Assembly: GCA_944321175.1 (NCBI GenBank)
Contig: CALUKI010000016.1
Span: 1-38,488, forward strand
Source of the DNA: an uncultured Alistipes sp.
GTDB taxonomy: Bacteria > Bacteroidota > Bacteroidia > Bacteroidales > Rikenellaceae
Direction of reading: 5' to 3'
DNA length: 38,488 nt
The notes under the pieces were generated by a model that was not told the origin of the DNA, searched no databases, and was given only the letters and a program-made list of their open reading frames with translations. The translations under genes were made by a program, and so were the position numbers. Shown one piece after another: positions 7,748 to 16,570 of the stretch. Position 1 is the first letter of the stretch; each line of letters opens with the position of its first letter.

Positions 7748-10669
7748 CTACTTTTTCACCACAGAAACCTCGTCGAGGAAGAACCGGCCTTTGCCGGCGG
7801 CGGCCTCGTTGGTCTTGCTCATGATCGTGATCTGATCGGTGGGCTTCAGGGCGGGAATATCGATCGAAACCGTCTTCCACTTCATGTCGGTCAGAACGGC
7901 CGGATCGCCATCAACCGCATTCGAATCGGTAATCCGCACGTCGGTCGCCACAACCACGTCGTTGACATAGATGTCCACCAGCTTGTTGTCCATCGTGTAT
8001 CCGGCACCGGTCGTCACCTCGCTCCAGGGCGTTGCCTTGAATGTCAGGGTCACATCCTCGCCTTCGGCCGCCAGCTTGTCCGTACCCAAAGCCAGAATAC
8101 GGAATGCGCCGACATTCGAACTGTTACCGCACTTCACATATCCCGGGCAAGGCTGGAGGTCACCATTACCGGTACCGCGATCCCAGATGCGTGTATAGCC
8201 GATCCACGAAGCGACATCGGTCGTCATGTTGCCCGCCGTATAGATATTGCCGAAGGTAGTAACGGCATTGGACGCCAATGACGTTGACAATTTCAACTGC
8301 CAGATATCCGTTTGATTCTTATCTTTCGCAATAACCGAGCAGTTTGCCTGGTTCAGCCAGTCGCCGCCGCCCACGAAGCACCTGTCGAAACCTTCGTAGA
8401 AGATCTCATTGGCCGGTGCCGTGCGTGTATCGGTCGTAGCGGACACCCAGTCCGACCACTTGCTTTCATCAGAAGCACCGCCGCAACGTACACGGAAGTA
8501 ATAGGTCTGTCCGGGACGGATCAGATTTGCCTCCGAACCGATCGTGCGGTCCTCGTTCATGAACGAAACGATCGTGATGCGCGTCGGATAAGCCCAGGTC
8601 CAGCTCGGATCCGTCGATTTGGTTGTCCATGTATAGCTGAATTCGGCCAACTTCGCAGCCTTGTCCGAAGCCTCCGACGCATACTGAACCGTATAGGTAC
8701 GCCCATTCTTGTTCGTGTCGTCCCAAGCAAAGGTCAGGGTCGTCGGGCTCTTCGCGTAAAGAGCAACATTTGTCGGAGCCTCGACCTCCAGCGCCTTTGT
8801 CTGGATTGCTGCCGTTGCCGCATCCGAATTGTACTGCGGATCACGGTCATAAAGAGCCGTGACCGAGACTTCGTACTGATGTTCCTCCGTCAAGCCCGTA
8901 TAGCTTATCGACGTGTGGTCTGCATCGAGGGTCTGCGTGTCGATTGGCTGCCCGCCGTCCTTCAACACGCATTCATATCCCGTAGCACGCTCAACCGCAT
9001 TCCACGAAACATTCGCGGTCCATGCCGTCGATTCGACGCTCAACGCCGGCGTATCCAACTTTCCATAGCTGAGCCCTGCAGTCGCGGCCGTTACCGTCAC
9101 GGGTTCCGAATTGAACTCCTCGTTCTGCGAGAAGAGCGCGCGAATGGTCAGAAGATAATAATCGGGTTCCAGCTTGTCGAAGGTATAGGTCGTCTCCGCA
9201 ACTTCGACCGTCTGCATGAAATCCGGTGTTGCTTCACGCGCCAGTTCCAACCGATATGCAGAGGCATCCTCCACGGCATCCCATGTGAAGGTCAACGAAT
9301 TCTCCTCAGCCGTATAGGAAATCGTCTCGGCCGTAACGGGATTCAGCGGTTCGGTTCGCTCCTTCGAGACCTCCACCAGAATGTCGTCAAGCATGAAGCG
9401 CGAACCGCCGGTCGTCAGATCCGCAGCCGACCACTTCAAACGGGTATTGGATGTAGCGTCCAGCACACGGATCTTGAATTGCGTCCAGCCGTTCTTCTTC
9501 ACCTTCTTCCATGTATCCGCAGCCGGCATGATCAGTACGGCGCTGCCGTCGATTACACCGTCGCCTTCGACGGCGAAGACGATATCCGTATGGCCGTTCT
9601 CCTCATTCCAATGCGCCGCCTTGAACGATACGTCGATATCCGTCGTACCGGCAATGGCGCTCATCGGCGGGGTCATGATCCATCCGCCCTCGGCAGTGAC
9701 GCCGATCTTCACATAGCCCGGATGCTCATACACCCTGGTGCCGTCCCAGTCGGAGATGTCCCGGTTCTTACGGTACTCTTCACCCATCGTCGCGAAGCAG
9801 TTGCCCGTACCGTCGGTACCACGCGTACAGGTAGAACGTGCCGGCTCGGTTCCGTCATATGAGCCCGTTGCGCCCGTACCATCTTCCGTCGGCACCACAC
9901 CTTCCTCATTGTTGATCGCATCGCCGCCCCATACGAACTTGTCGAATCCGAAACGGAAGATCGTGGTTTCGGAGCTGATGTCGTAACTGAACTTCCTGTC
10001 GAACGTCAACTCTCCGGCCGTAATCTTAAGATTGATGGTGACAAGTCCCATTTTGGTCGGAGTACCCTCGATGGGAACTTTCCATGCGCCGTCGCCTTCC
10101 GCCTCGACCGTCGTCGAATACTTTTCGACCGACAAGCCGTAGTTGTCGCCTTCGAAAGAGGCCTCAACCGTCACCTCCTCACCGCCGAGCGCCTTTGTGT
10201 AGCTGATTTCTATGGATGCCGTCGAAGGCACCTTCTCTTTCAACGAGCCGGAGATTACAGGGTCTCCGACCTCGAAAATACCGGCTTCCTGTGAAACCTT
10301 GATCTCTACGGCATCCCCGCGCGTAGCACCGACAACCGTAATAATGGCTTCGCGGGCTTCACCGGCATTACGGTCGGCAATAACCGTTACGGTTTGATAC
10401 TCCTTACCGTCACCCACGCCTTCGGCGGGGTCAAGAGTAATCCACGACGATGTACTCTGGCCCGCAGCATCCTTGCAAGCGGCCGTAGCGGCCCAAGCTC
10501 CCGGAACACGCACGGTAAAGCTGGCCGTCGCACCTTTGTTATAGGCTACGCTTACCTCATCGGTGTTACGAGTCAATTGGCTCACCTCATCGGTAAGATC
10601 TTCGGTACAACCCGACAAGCCAAAAGACAGGAGCAGGGCAGCTGCAGCCATCCATTTTGTGATTTTCAT
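7748..10669 (-). CDS. Multi-domain surface lipoprotein with BACON and FN3 domains
   Basis: A 973-residue predicted lipoprotein (signal peptide with lipobox LSGC, Cys21). Residues about 35-128 resemble a BACON domain (SSWITLDP, TVTVIADRNAGEAREAIITV, IKVSQEAG). Residues about 236-433 and 755-973 look like two copies of one beta-sandwich binding module. Both begin with GFD..GGD, contain GYVK(I/C)G and end RF(M/F)LD. Between them are three fibronectin type III-like domains (about 444-525, 540-622, 628-748). No hydrolase motif is visible, so a role in binding or presenting substrate at the cell surface is likely, like the surface glycan-binding proteins of Sus-type loci. It is divergent from the susC-like gene and separated from the DeoR-family gene by a strong terminator. 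The ligand is unknown. Confidence 0.82.
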   Translation of the reverse strand: MKITKWMAAAALLLSFGLSGCTEDLTDEVSQLTRNTDEVSVAYNKGATASFTVRVPGAWAATAACKDAAGQSTSSWITLDPAEGVGDGKEYQTVTVIADRNAGEAREAIITVVGATRGDAVEIKVSQEAGIFEVGDPVISGSLKEKVPSTASIEISYTKALGGEEVTVEASFEGDNYGLSVEKYSTTVEAEGDGAWKVPIEGTPTKMGLVTINLKITAGELTFDRKFSYDISSETTIFRFGFDKFVWGGDAINNEEGVVPTEDGTGATGSYDGTEPARSTCTRGTDGTGNCFATMGEEYRKNRDISDWDGTRVYEHPGYVKIGVTAEGGWIMTPPMSAIAGTTDIDVSFKAAHWNEENGHTDIVFAVEGDGVIDGSAVLIMPAADTWKKVKKNGWTQFKIRVLDATSNTRLKWSAADLTTGGSRFMLDDILVEVSKERTEPLNPVTAETISYTAEENSLTFTWDAVEDASAYRLELAREATPDFMQTVEVAETTYTFDKLEPDYYLLTIRALFSQNEEFNSEPVTVTAATAGLSYGKLDTPALSVESTAWTANVSWNAVERATGYECVLKDGGQPIDTQTLDADHTSISYTGLTEEHQYEVSVTALYDRDPQYNSDAATAAIQTKALEVEAPTNVALYAKSPTTLTFAWDDTNKNGRTYTVQYASEASDKAAKLAEFSYTWTTKSTDPSWTWAYPTRITIVSFMNEDRTIGSEANLIRPGQTYYFRVRCGGASDESKWSDWVSATTDTRTAPANEIFYEGFDRCFVGGGDWLNQANCSVIAKDKNQTDIWQLKLSTSLASNAVTTFGNIYTAGNMTTDVASWIGYTRIWDRGTGNGDLQPCPGYVKCGNSSNVGAFRILALGTDKLAAEGEDVTLTFKATPWSEVTTGAGYTMDNKLVDIYVNDVVVATDVRITDSNAVDGDPAVLTDMKWKTVSIDIPALKPTDQITIMSKTNEAAAGKGRFFLDEVSVVKK

Positions 10670-10774
10670 AAAGTTTTCCGATTTAGAGTAATACTATTGA
10701 TAAAATAGCTTCAGGAAGCATCTTATGAATGCCTCCTCCTCCAAGAAAAAGATTATTCAGACCAGCTTGCATTG

Positions 10775-10804
10775 CAAAGATAACCATTTTTTCGATAATC
10801 CAAA
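10775..10804 (-). promoter_or_regulatory. Promoter of the BACON/FN3 lipoprotein gene
   Basis: On the minus strand, TTTG (10801-10804), 18 bases, then TATCTTTG (10775-10782). The -7 box is a perfect match and the spacing is one base short of the usual 19. The leader would be about 100 bases. A palindrome TTGCATTGCAA (10767-10777) overlaps the -7 box and start point, a position suited to repression. Confidence 0.65.
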
Positions 10805-11056
10805 CTTTTTTCCCTAAAATACCTGAAAATACCTGCCATATTATATAATAATAAATAATCACTCTTCCCAAAAGGCCGCATCGAGCAAAAAACGGGACAG
10901 ACAAGCCATCTCCCCCGCCAGATTCCCGACATGTCCTAAAATACAAAAATCGGCCACCGCCGCCGCTGCCGACGAATCATCAAACATCAGGAGCCAGAAT
11001 CCGCGACTTGCACTTTCCGCAAAAAACGCCCTTATCATAAAAAAAGCACAAAAAAT

Positions 11057-11087
11057 TTTGCAAAAAGAAAGAATAACGATATATTTG
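11057..11087 (+). promoter_or_regulatory. Promoter of the susC-like operon
   Basis: TTTG (11057-11060), 19 bases, then TATATTTG (11080-11087) is a full match to the Bacteroidetes promoter. The -33 box lies inside the palindrome TTTTGCAAAA (11056-11065), which could be an operator. Transcription would begin near 11094. Confidence 0.8.
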
Positions 11088-11346
11088 CATAGAAGACTTC
11101 TATTTGTTTCGATACCAAAAAGGGAATAAAGAGAAACAAAGAGAATAAAAACAGAACCAACAGCCAACTTAAAAACTACGACCGGAATGAAATTCACCTA
11201 ACCATCATTTTCAATCCTCCAGAAACAGTTTAAACCGGATCAGCAAGCATCAAGTGGGAAGAAGAGCGGCATTCGTTGTTTTCCTTTATTCGAGAATGCC
11301 AACCTAATTAACACGAACCGAATTCTAAACTTAAACTGTTTTGATA

Positions 11347-14300
11347 ATGAAACAACGTTCTACTGTAAGAGGGAACCGTACGCTCGCAAATTACTGCCGG
11401 CGAATCGGATTCTTTATGGTTGCGCTTGTTTTGACGGCCCTCACGACCTCCGCTACGGCACAGGGGGGGGGAAATTCCGTTTCGGGTATCGTTAAAGACA
11501 AGAGCGGCAATCCTATCGTAGGTGTAGCAATTACGATCCCTGATACGTCTCGCGGTACCACCACCGACATCGAAGGACGCTACACGATCTCTGTTTCCGG
11601 CAAGGAATCTCTGAACTTCAGTTTCGTCGGCTACAAGAGCCAACTTATTCCCGTCAACAACCAAACCTCGATCAACGTAACGCTCGAAGAGGACAACACC
11701 AGTCTTGAAGAGGTCGTAGTCGTAGGTTACGGCGTACAGAAAAAACGCGACATCGTCGGCGCCGTAGAGCAAATCACAAGCAAAGATATCGAAGACCGCC
11801 TCGGTTCCTACCAGAACGTAACCCGTTCCCTGCAAGGATCGATTCCGGGCCTGACCGTTACCTTCTCCGACGGTAAACCGACTCGCGGCGGTACGCTCCG
11901 CATCCGAGGCGTCACGAATTCGATCGGTTCGGGCGGTTCGACACTCGTTCTCGTCGATGGCGTCGAAATGGGTATCGATACCGTTAACCCGGAAGACGTC
12001 GAAAGCGTGACCGTACTGAAGGATGCCTCCTCGACGGCCGTTTACGGGTCACGCGGTACTTTCGGCGTGATCCTCATCACAACCAAAAAACCCGAAAAGG
12101 GACAGTTGAAGATTACCTACAACGGCTCCTACAACTTCTACAAGCGTACCGTGACGCCGGAACTGGTGGACAACGGTCTGAACTGGACCAACTCCTACCT
12201 CGAATCCTATATCAACTGCAAGCAGACGGATCCGGCCAACATCAACAACGTTTTCCGGTTCAACCGTACATGGTACAACGAACTGATCCGCCGCGATGCC
12301 GACCCGTCGTATGAGAAATGGCGCATCAATCCTGCCGACGGCCGTTACGAATACTTCGGCAACACGAACTGGTACAACATCTTCTACAAGGACTATACGA
12401 CCGGACATCAGCACAACCTCTCCATCACGGGCGGAACGGACAAGGCTTCGTTCTATCTGTCGGGCCGCTATTTCCATCAGGACGGCATCTACAACGCCGG
12501 TGACGAACGTTACAACCAATACAACGTCCTGGCCAAAGGAACCGTAAAGGTCAACAAGTGGCTGCGCGTGGAGAACACCATGTCGTTCATGAGCCGTTTC
12601 TCGCACCAGCCGACGCTGACCACCGGCGGACAGTCCTTCACCGTTACGCCGACCCGTATGATGAACCATCAGGGCTTCCCGATGACGCTGGAGAAGAACC
12701 CCGACGGAACATGGACCGACGCCGCCGTTTACATGGGCTGGGCAGGTTTTGTCGAGGGTCACACATGGCGTGAAGACGACAAGTTCGACCTTAACAACCG
12801 GACGAAATTCACGATTGACTTCATCAAGGATGTGCTGGTTGCCGATGTGGATGTCAACTACTACCGCAACCACACGGAGCGTCACATGCTCGCTATCCCT
12901 TATACGTACTATAGGGGTCCCAACTCTTCGGGCGAGCGACCCGCTACCTCCTGGTATGAGGAGCGTTACTACAACCGCGAACGTGTAGCCAGCAACGCCG
13001 TGCTGACCTGGACTCCCAAACTGGGTGAGAACCACTGGCTCAAAGTAATGGGCGGCTGGAATATCGAAGATTTCACCTACACGGCTACTCTGGCGAAGAA
13101 TACGGATGTCATCGATGCCGATCACCCGACATTGGACCTGATGGCCGGAGAACTTCCGACCGCAAAAGGCAACGGCAGCTATTCATCGAGCCTCGTCGGC
13201 GCCTTCTTCCGTGTCAACTACAGCTACAAGGGCCGTTATCTGGCCGAAGTGAGCGGTCGTTACGATGGCAACTCCAAATTCCCAAGCAACCAGCGTTGGG
13301 GCTTCTTCCCCTCGGCATCGATCGGCTGGCGTATCTCCGAGGAGAAATTCATGGAGGGTACCAAAGGATGGTTGGACAACCTCAAGCTCCGTGCCTCGTT
13401 CGGTTCGACAGGTAACGGACAGGTGGACGACTACCTCTATCTGAGTAAGATCGCCATCACGCGCAGTACGGGGATCCTGACCGGCGGCAGTCCGCTGGTT
13501 TATGCCGGCGTACCGTCTTTGTTCCCTGACGGTTTGACATGGGAGACGGTCAGCACCTACGACCTCGGTCTGGACTGGGAGATGTTGAACGGCCGCCTGT
13601 TGCTCGTCGCCGACATTTACCGCAAGGATACGAAGGACATGATCGTGACGGGTCCGGAGCTGCCGGCAGTATTCGGCAATTCTGCGCCCAAAGGCAACTA
13701 CGCCGACATGCAGACTGACGGCTGGGAGGCCAGCATTTCGTGGCGCGACAGCTTCCAGTTGGGAGGCAAGCCCTTCAGCTACAACATCAAGGCGATGGTT
13801 TGGGACAGCACGACGAAAGTTACGAAATATACGGCAACGACCAATACGCTTCCCACAAACTATTCGACCCGTTACTACGAAGGTATGACACTGGGCGAAC
13901 TCTGGGGCTACACGTGCAACGGATTGTTCCAAAGCAACGAAGAGGCGCAGGCCATCGACTATTCGCAGTTTACCGACAACAAGATCATCTGGCAGAAGGG
14001 TGATCCTAAATACGAGGATCTCGATAACAGCGGTCGAATTGACAATGGTTCCAACACCTTGGAGGATCACGGCGACCTGTCGGTTATCGGCAACACCTCG
14101 CCGCGCTACAGCTATTCGTTGTCGGCCGGTGTGAACTGGAACGGCATCGGTCTGTCGATGGTATGGCAGGGCGTAGGCCGCCGCGACTGGTATCCCGCCA
14201 AGGAGTCGGGTTACTTCTGGGGCCAATACGGACGTCCGTACAGTATTTCGCTGCCGTGGCACAGCGACCGCTACACCGACGAGAACGGCAATACGAACGC

Positions 14301-14658
14301 CTACTGGCCGCGTATGGTGGGTTATATCGCTCAAACGTCGGGCGGTCTGCTTTCACAGCCCAATACGCGCTACCTGCAGAATGCCCGCTACCTGCGTCTG
14401 AAGAACCTGACCATCGACTACACCTTCCCCAAGAGGCTGTTGAGCAAGGCCGGCATTCAGAATCTGCGCATCTATCTCTCGGGCGAGAACCTGCTGACCT
14501 TCACTCCGCTGAAGAAATACGCCAAGAACTACGATCCCGAAGGCATCTATGCCGGCGACTCCGACTTCTCGAGCACGCGGGGCGGTGACGGTTCGGGTGA
14601 CGGCGACGGTTATCCCGTCATGCGTTCCTACAGCATCGGTCTGAGCATCACATTCTAA
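11347..14658 (+). CDS. SusC/RagA-family TonB-dependent outer-membrane transporter
   Basis: An outer-membrane beta-barrel that imports substrate captured by its SusD partner, powered through TonB. The product has 1103 residues. After a signal peptide ending TSATAQ come a carboxypeptidase-regulatory-like domain (about 44-118: VSGIVKDKSGNPIVGVAITI), the SLEEVVVVGYG segment typical of SusC proteins, and the plug (about 130-250: LQGSIPGLTV, RGGTLRIRG, LVLVDGVE, SVTVLKDASSTAVYGSRG). The barrel runs to the C terminus, which ends SYSIGLSITF. An upstream TTG at 11341 is in frame, but the ATG at 11347 is preferred. A run of nine G (11463-11471) lies at codons just after the signal peptide. The susD-like gene follows 12 bases downstream. 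The substrate is not evident. Confidence 0.96.
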   Translation: MKQRSTVRGNRTLANYCRRIGFFMVALVLTALTTSATAQGGGNSVSGIVKDKSGNPIVGVAITIPDTSRGTTTDIEGRYTISVSGKESLNFSFVGYKSQLIPVNNQTSINVTLEEDNTSLEEVVVVGYGVQKKRDIVGAVEQITSKDIEDRLGSYQNVTRSLQGSIPGLTVTFSDGKPTRGGTLRIRGVTNSIGSGGSTLVLVDGVEMGIDTVNPEDVESVTVLKDASSTAVYGSRGTFGVILITTKKPEKGQLKITYNGSYNFYKRTVTPELVDNGLNWTNSYLESYINCKQTDPANINNVFRFNRTWYNELIRRDADPSYEKWRINPADGRYEYFGNTNWYNIFYKDYTTGHQHNLSITGGTDKASFYLSGRYFHQDGIYNAGDERYNQYNVLAKGTVKVNKWLRVENTMSFMSRFSHQPTLTTGGQSFTVTPTRMMNHQGFPMTLEKNPDGTWTDAAVYMGWAGFVEGHTWREDDKFDLNNRTKFTIDFIKDVLVADVDVNYYRNHTERHMLAIPYTYYRGPNSSGERPATSWYEERYYNRERVASNAVLTWTPKLGENHWLKVMGGWNIEDFTYTATLAKNTDVIDADHPTLDLMAGELPTAKGNGSYSSSLVGAFFRVNYSYKGRYLAEVSGRYDGNSKFPSNQRWGFFPSASIGWRISEEKFMEGTKGWLDNLKLRASFGSTGNGQVDDYLYLSKIAITRSTGILTGGSPLVYAGVPSLFPDGLTWETVSTYDLGLDWEMLNGRLLLVADIYRKDTKDMIVTGPELPAVFGNSAPKGNYADMQTDGWEASISWRDSFQLGGKPFSYNIKAMVWDSTTKVTKYTATTNTLPTNYSTRYYEGMTLGELWGYTCNGLFQSNEEAQAIDYSQFTDNKIIWQKGDPKYEDLDNSGRIDNGSNTLEDHGDLSVIGNTSPRYSYSLSAGVNWNGIGLSMVWQGVGRRDWYPAKESGYFWGQYGRPYSISLPWHSDRYTDENGNTNAYWPRMVGYIAQTSGGLLSQPNTRYLQNARYLRLKNLTIDYTFPKRLLSKAGIQNLRIYLSGENLLTFTPLKKYAKNYDPEGIYAGDSDFSSTRGGDGSGDGDGYPVMRSYSIGLSITF

Positions 14659-14670
14659 ATCTGAACAACC

Positions 14671-16476
14671 ATGAAAAAAGCAATATATGCAATACTTGCT
14701 TGTCTGGCGTTCGCATCCTGCGAAGACTTCCTCGACAAGCAGCCGATCGAAGAGATCGGTACGGACGACTTCTTCAAGGATGAATCTTCGCTGGAGCAAT
14801 ACACGAACGGATTCATCAACTCCTATCTGCCCTCCGCTACCGAACTGACCTTCGGTGACGGGAACAGCGACATCGTACAGGTAATCAACACGTCCGATTA
14901 TCTCTACCAGCCCGCCTGGAATCCTGCATTGCAGGGCGGATGGGGCAACAGCGCCTGGAAATTCGTTTACTATATCAACACCTTCCTTGAGCGTATGCAC
15001 GAAGCCGAAGGGCTGAGTGAAGAGACCTATGCACACTATGAAGGCACCGCCCGTTTCTGGCGCGCATGGAACTATTTCGAACTGGTCAAGACCTTCGGCG
15101 CCGTGCCTTGGTACGACTATGTCATTCTTTCGACCGATACCGAAGCCCTCTACAAGCCGCGCGACAGTCGGGAATATGTCATGGATAAAGTGCTTGAGGA
15201 CTTAAATTATGCCTGCGAACACTGCTTCAGTTCGAGTGAATGGGTAAACAACACCAAGATCAACAAATGGATCGCACTGGGTATCAAATCGCGCATCTGC
15301 CTCTTCGAAGGCACCTACCGCAAATACCACTCGGTGGATCCCTCGACAGGCAAGGCTTGGGATCCGGAGTACAACAAGGACAACAAGTGGCTGCGTGAAG
15401 CCGCTGACGCCTGCGAAGAGTTGATGAATGCGGGTGTATATTCGCTCATCAGCTCGTCGGCGAATGTCGCATCGCAGTACCGTTCGCTCTTTACGACGGA
15501 ATCCGTGCTGTCACAGGAGATCATCTGGGCGCGTGAATACAACGATGCACTCAATGTCCGCCACAACATCACCTGGTACTACACTTCGGGTTCGATGGGC
15601 CAGGGATGGTCGCTTGACGCCGACTTCGTCTATACCTATCTGAACCTCGACGGCACCCGTTTCACGGATGATCCCGAATACAAGAGCAAGACCTATCAGG
15701 AGATCTTCCAGAACAAGGACTATCGTCTGTCTCAATCGATCATCTCGCCGACCTACCGCAAACTGATAAGCGGTGTTTCGAAACTCTACGCCCCGAACTT
15801 CTCGGTCAGCTACTCGGGTTATCAGGTCATCAAATTCAATGTCGATGACGACTCGTATGAGGCCTCGGGCATCTGCACCAACTCGCTGCCTATTCTGCGT
15901 TATGCGGAGATCCTGCTCAACTACGCCGAAGCAAAGGCCGAATTGGGCGAATTCGACGATACGGTTTGGGACAAGACGATCCGTCTGTTGCGCGAGCGCG
16001 CCGGCGTGAACGGCGATCGCCCCACGCAGATCGATCCTTACCTGCAGGATTACTACTATACGGCAGAGGACGGCAATCCCAAGATCACCAACAGCGATAT
16101 TCTGGAGATCCGCCGCGAACGCGCCATCGAGCTGCTGCTCGAAGGCCGCCGCTACGACGACCTGATGCGCTGGCATCTGGGACATCTGCTCAACAAGCAG
16201 TGGTACGGCATCTACATCGGAGCTCTGGATACAACCTACGACCTGAACAACGACGGCACGAACGATGTCTGCGTCGTGGATGGCGAAGCCGGCAACGAAC
16301 CCGGTGTGAAATACATCACGCTGTCGGCCAACCGCGGGCTGGAGTTCGACACCTACGGACGTCTGACGATCAATCTTGAACGTCATTTCAGCGAACAGCG
16401 TTACATCCATCCTGTTCCGAAGACGGCCATCGACAAGAATCCCAACCTGCAGCAGAACTACATGTGGATTGAATAA
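14671..16476 (+). CDS. SusD/RagB-family substrate-binding lipoprotein
   Basis: A 601-residue outer-membrane lipoprotein that caps the SusC transporter and binds its substrate outside the cell. The signal peptide ends in a lipobox (LAFASC, Cys17) followed by EDFLDKQP, the classic start of SusD proteins. The N-terminal region carries YINTFLERMHEAEGL and ARFWRAWNYFELVKTFGAVPWYD, matching the helical SusD signature. The C-terminal region has ILRYAEILLNYAEAKAELGEFD and DILEIRRERAIELLLEGRRYDDLMRW, also standard. It ends FSEQRYIHPVPKTAIDKNPNLQQN. The gene is 12 bases from the susC-like gene and surely in the same operon. Confidence 0.96.
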   Translation: MKKAIYAILACLAFASCEDFLDKQPIEEIGTDDFFKDESSLEQYTNGFINSYLPSATELTFGDGNSDIVQVINTSDYLYQPAWNPALQGGWGNSAWKFVYYINTFLERMHEAEGLSEETYAHYEGTARFWRAWNYFELVKTFGAVPWYDYVILSTDTEALYKPRDSREYVMDKVLEDLNYACEHCFSSSEWVNNTKINKWIALGIKSRICLFEGTYRKYHSVDPSTGKAWDPEYNKDNKWLREAADACEELMNAGVYSLISSSANVASQYRSLFTTESVLSQEIIWAREYNDALNVRHNITWYYTSGSMGQGWSLDADFVYTYLNLDGTRFTDDPEYKSKTYQEIFQNKDYRLSQSIISPTYRKLISGVSKLYAPNFSVSYSGYQVIKFNVDDDSYEASGICTNSLPILRYAEILLNYAEAKAELGEFDDTVWDKTIRLLRERAGVNGDRPTQIDPYLQDYYYTAEDGNPKITNSDILEIRRERAIELLLEGRRYDDLMRWHLGHLLNKQWYGIYIGALDTTYDLNNDGTNDVCVVDGEAGNEPGVKYITLSANRGLEFDTYGRLTINLERHFSEQRYIHPVPKTAIDKNPNLQQNYMWIE

Positions 16477-16499
16477 ACCGTTCTGATCTTCGGCTTTCG

Positions 16500-16529
16500 C
16501 GGGGACTCCTTCGGGGGGGGGAGTCCCCG
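16500..16529 (+). terminator. Hairpin after the susD-like gene (attenuator or terminator)
   Basis: CGGGGACTCC (16500-16509) pairs with GGAGTCCCCG (16520-16529), a perfect 10-base stem whose loop holds most of a G9 run (16513-16521). Only a short GTTTG follows, so it may stop some but not all transcripts and lower expression of the phosphoesterase genes relative to susCD. Confidence 0.55.
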
Positions 16530-16570
16530 TTTGAAAGTAAATAGAGATTACATAATTAAAAAGAATATCG

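Larger units (their letters stand above)
10670..11346. other. Divergent control region between the lipoprotein and susC-like genes
   Basis: This 677-base AT-rich gap has no convincing gene. It holds the leftward promoter at 10775-10804 and the rightward promoter at 11057-11087. The susC-like transcript would carry a leader of about 250 bases. The leader includes an inverted repeat, GGCATTC (11268-11274) with GAATGCC (11294-11300), around a 19-base loop. Palindromic TTGCAA-type motifs lie on both promoters: TTGCATTGCAA at 10767-10777 and TTTTGCAAAA at 11056-11065. Confidence 0.6.

Noticed and set aside
8312..9862. A 516-codon open frame on the plus strand
   Set aside because: It is antisense to the BACON/FN3 lipoprotein, whose domains are well supported. 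The translated product is arginine-rich and featureless.
12049..14334. Two long open frames on the minus strand (358 and 383 codons)
   Set aside because: They lie opposite the susC-like gene and show no domain or start signals.
16530..16560. TTTG-N19-TAATTAAA as a promoter for phosphoesterase copy 1
   Set aside because: The -7 box matches poorly and would leave almost no leader before the ATG at 16571. Read-through from susCD is simpler.
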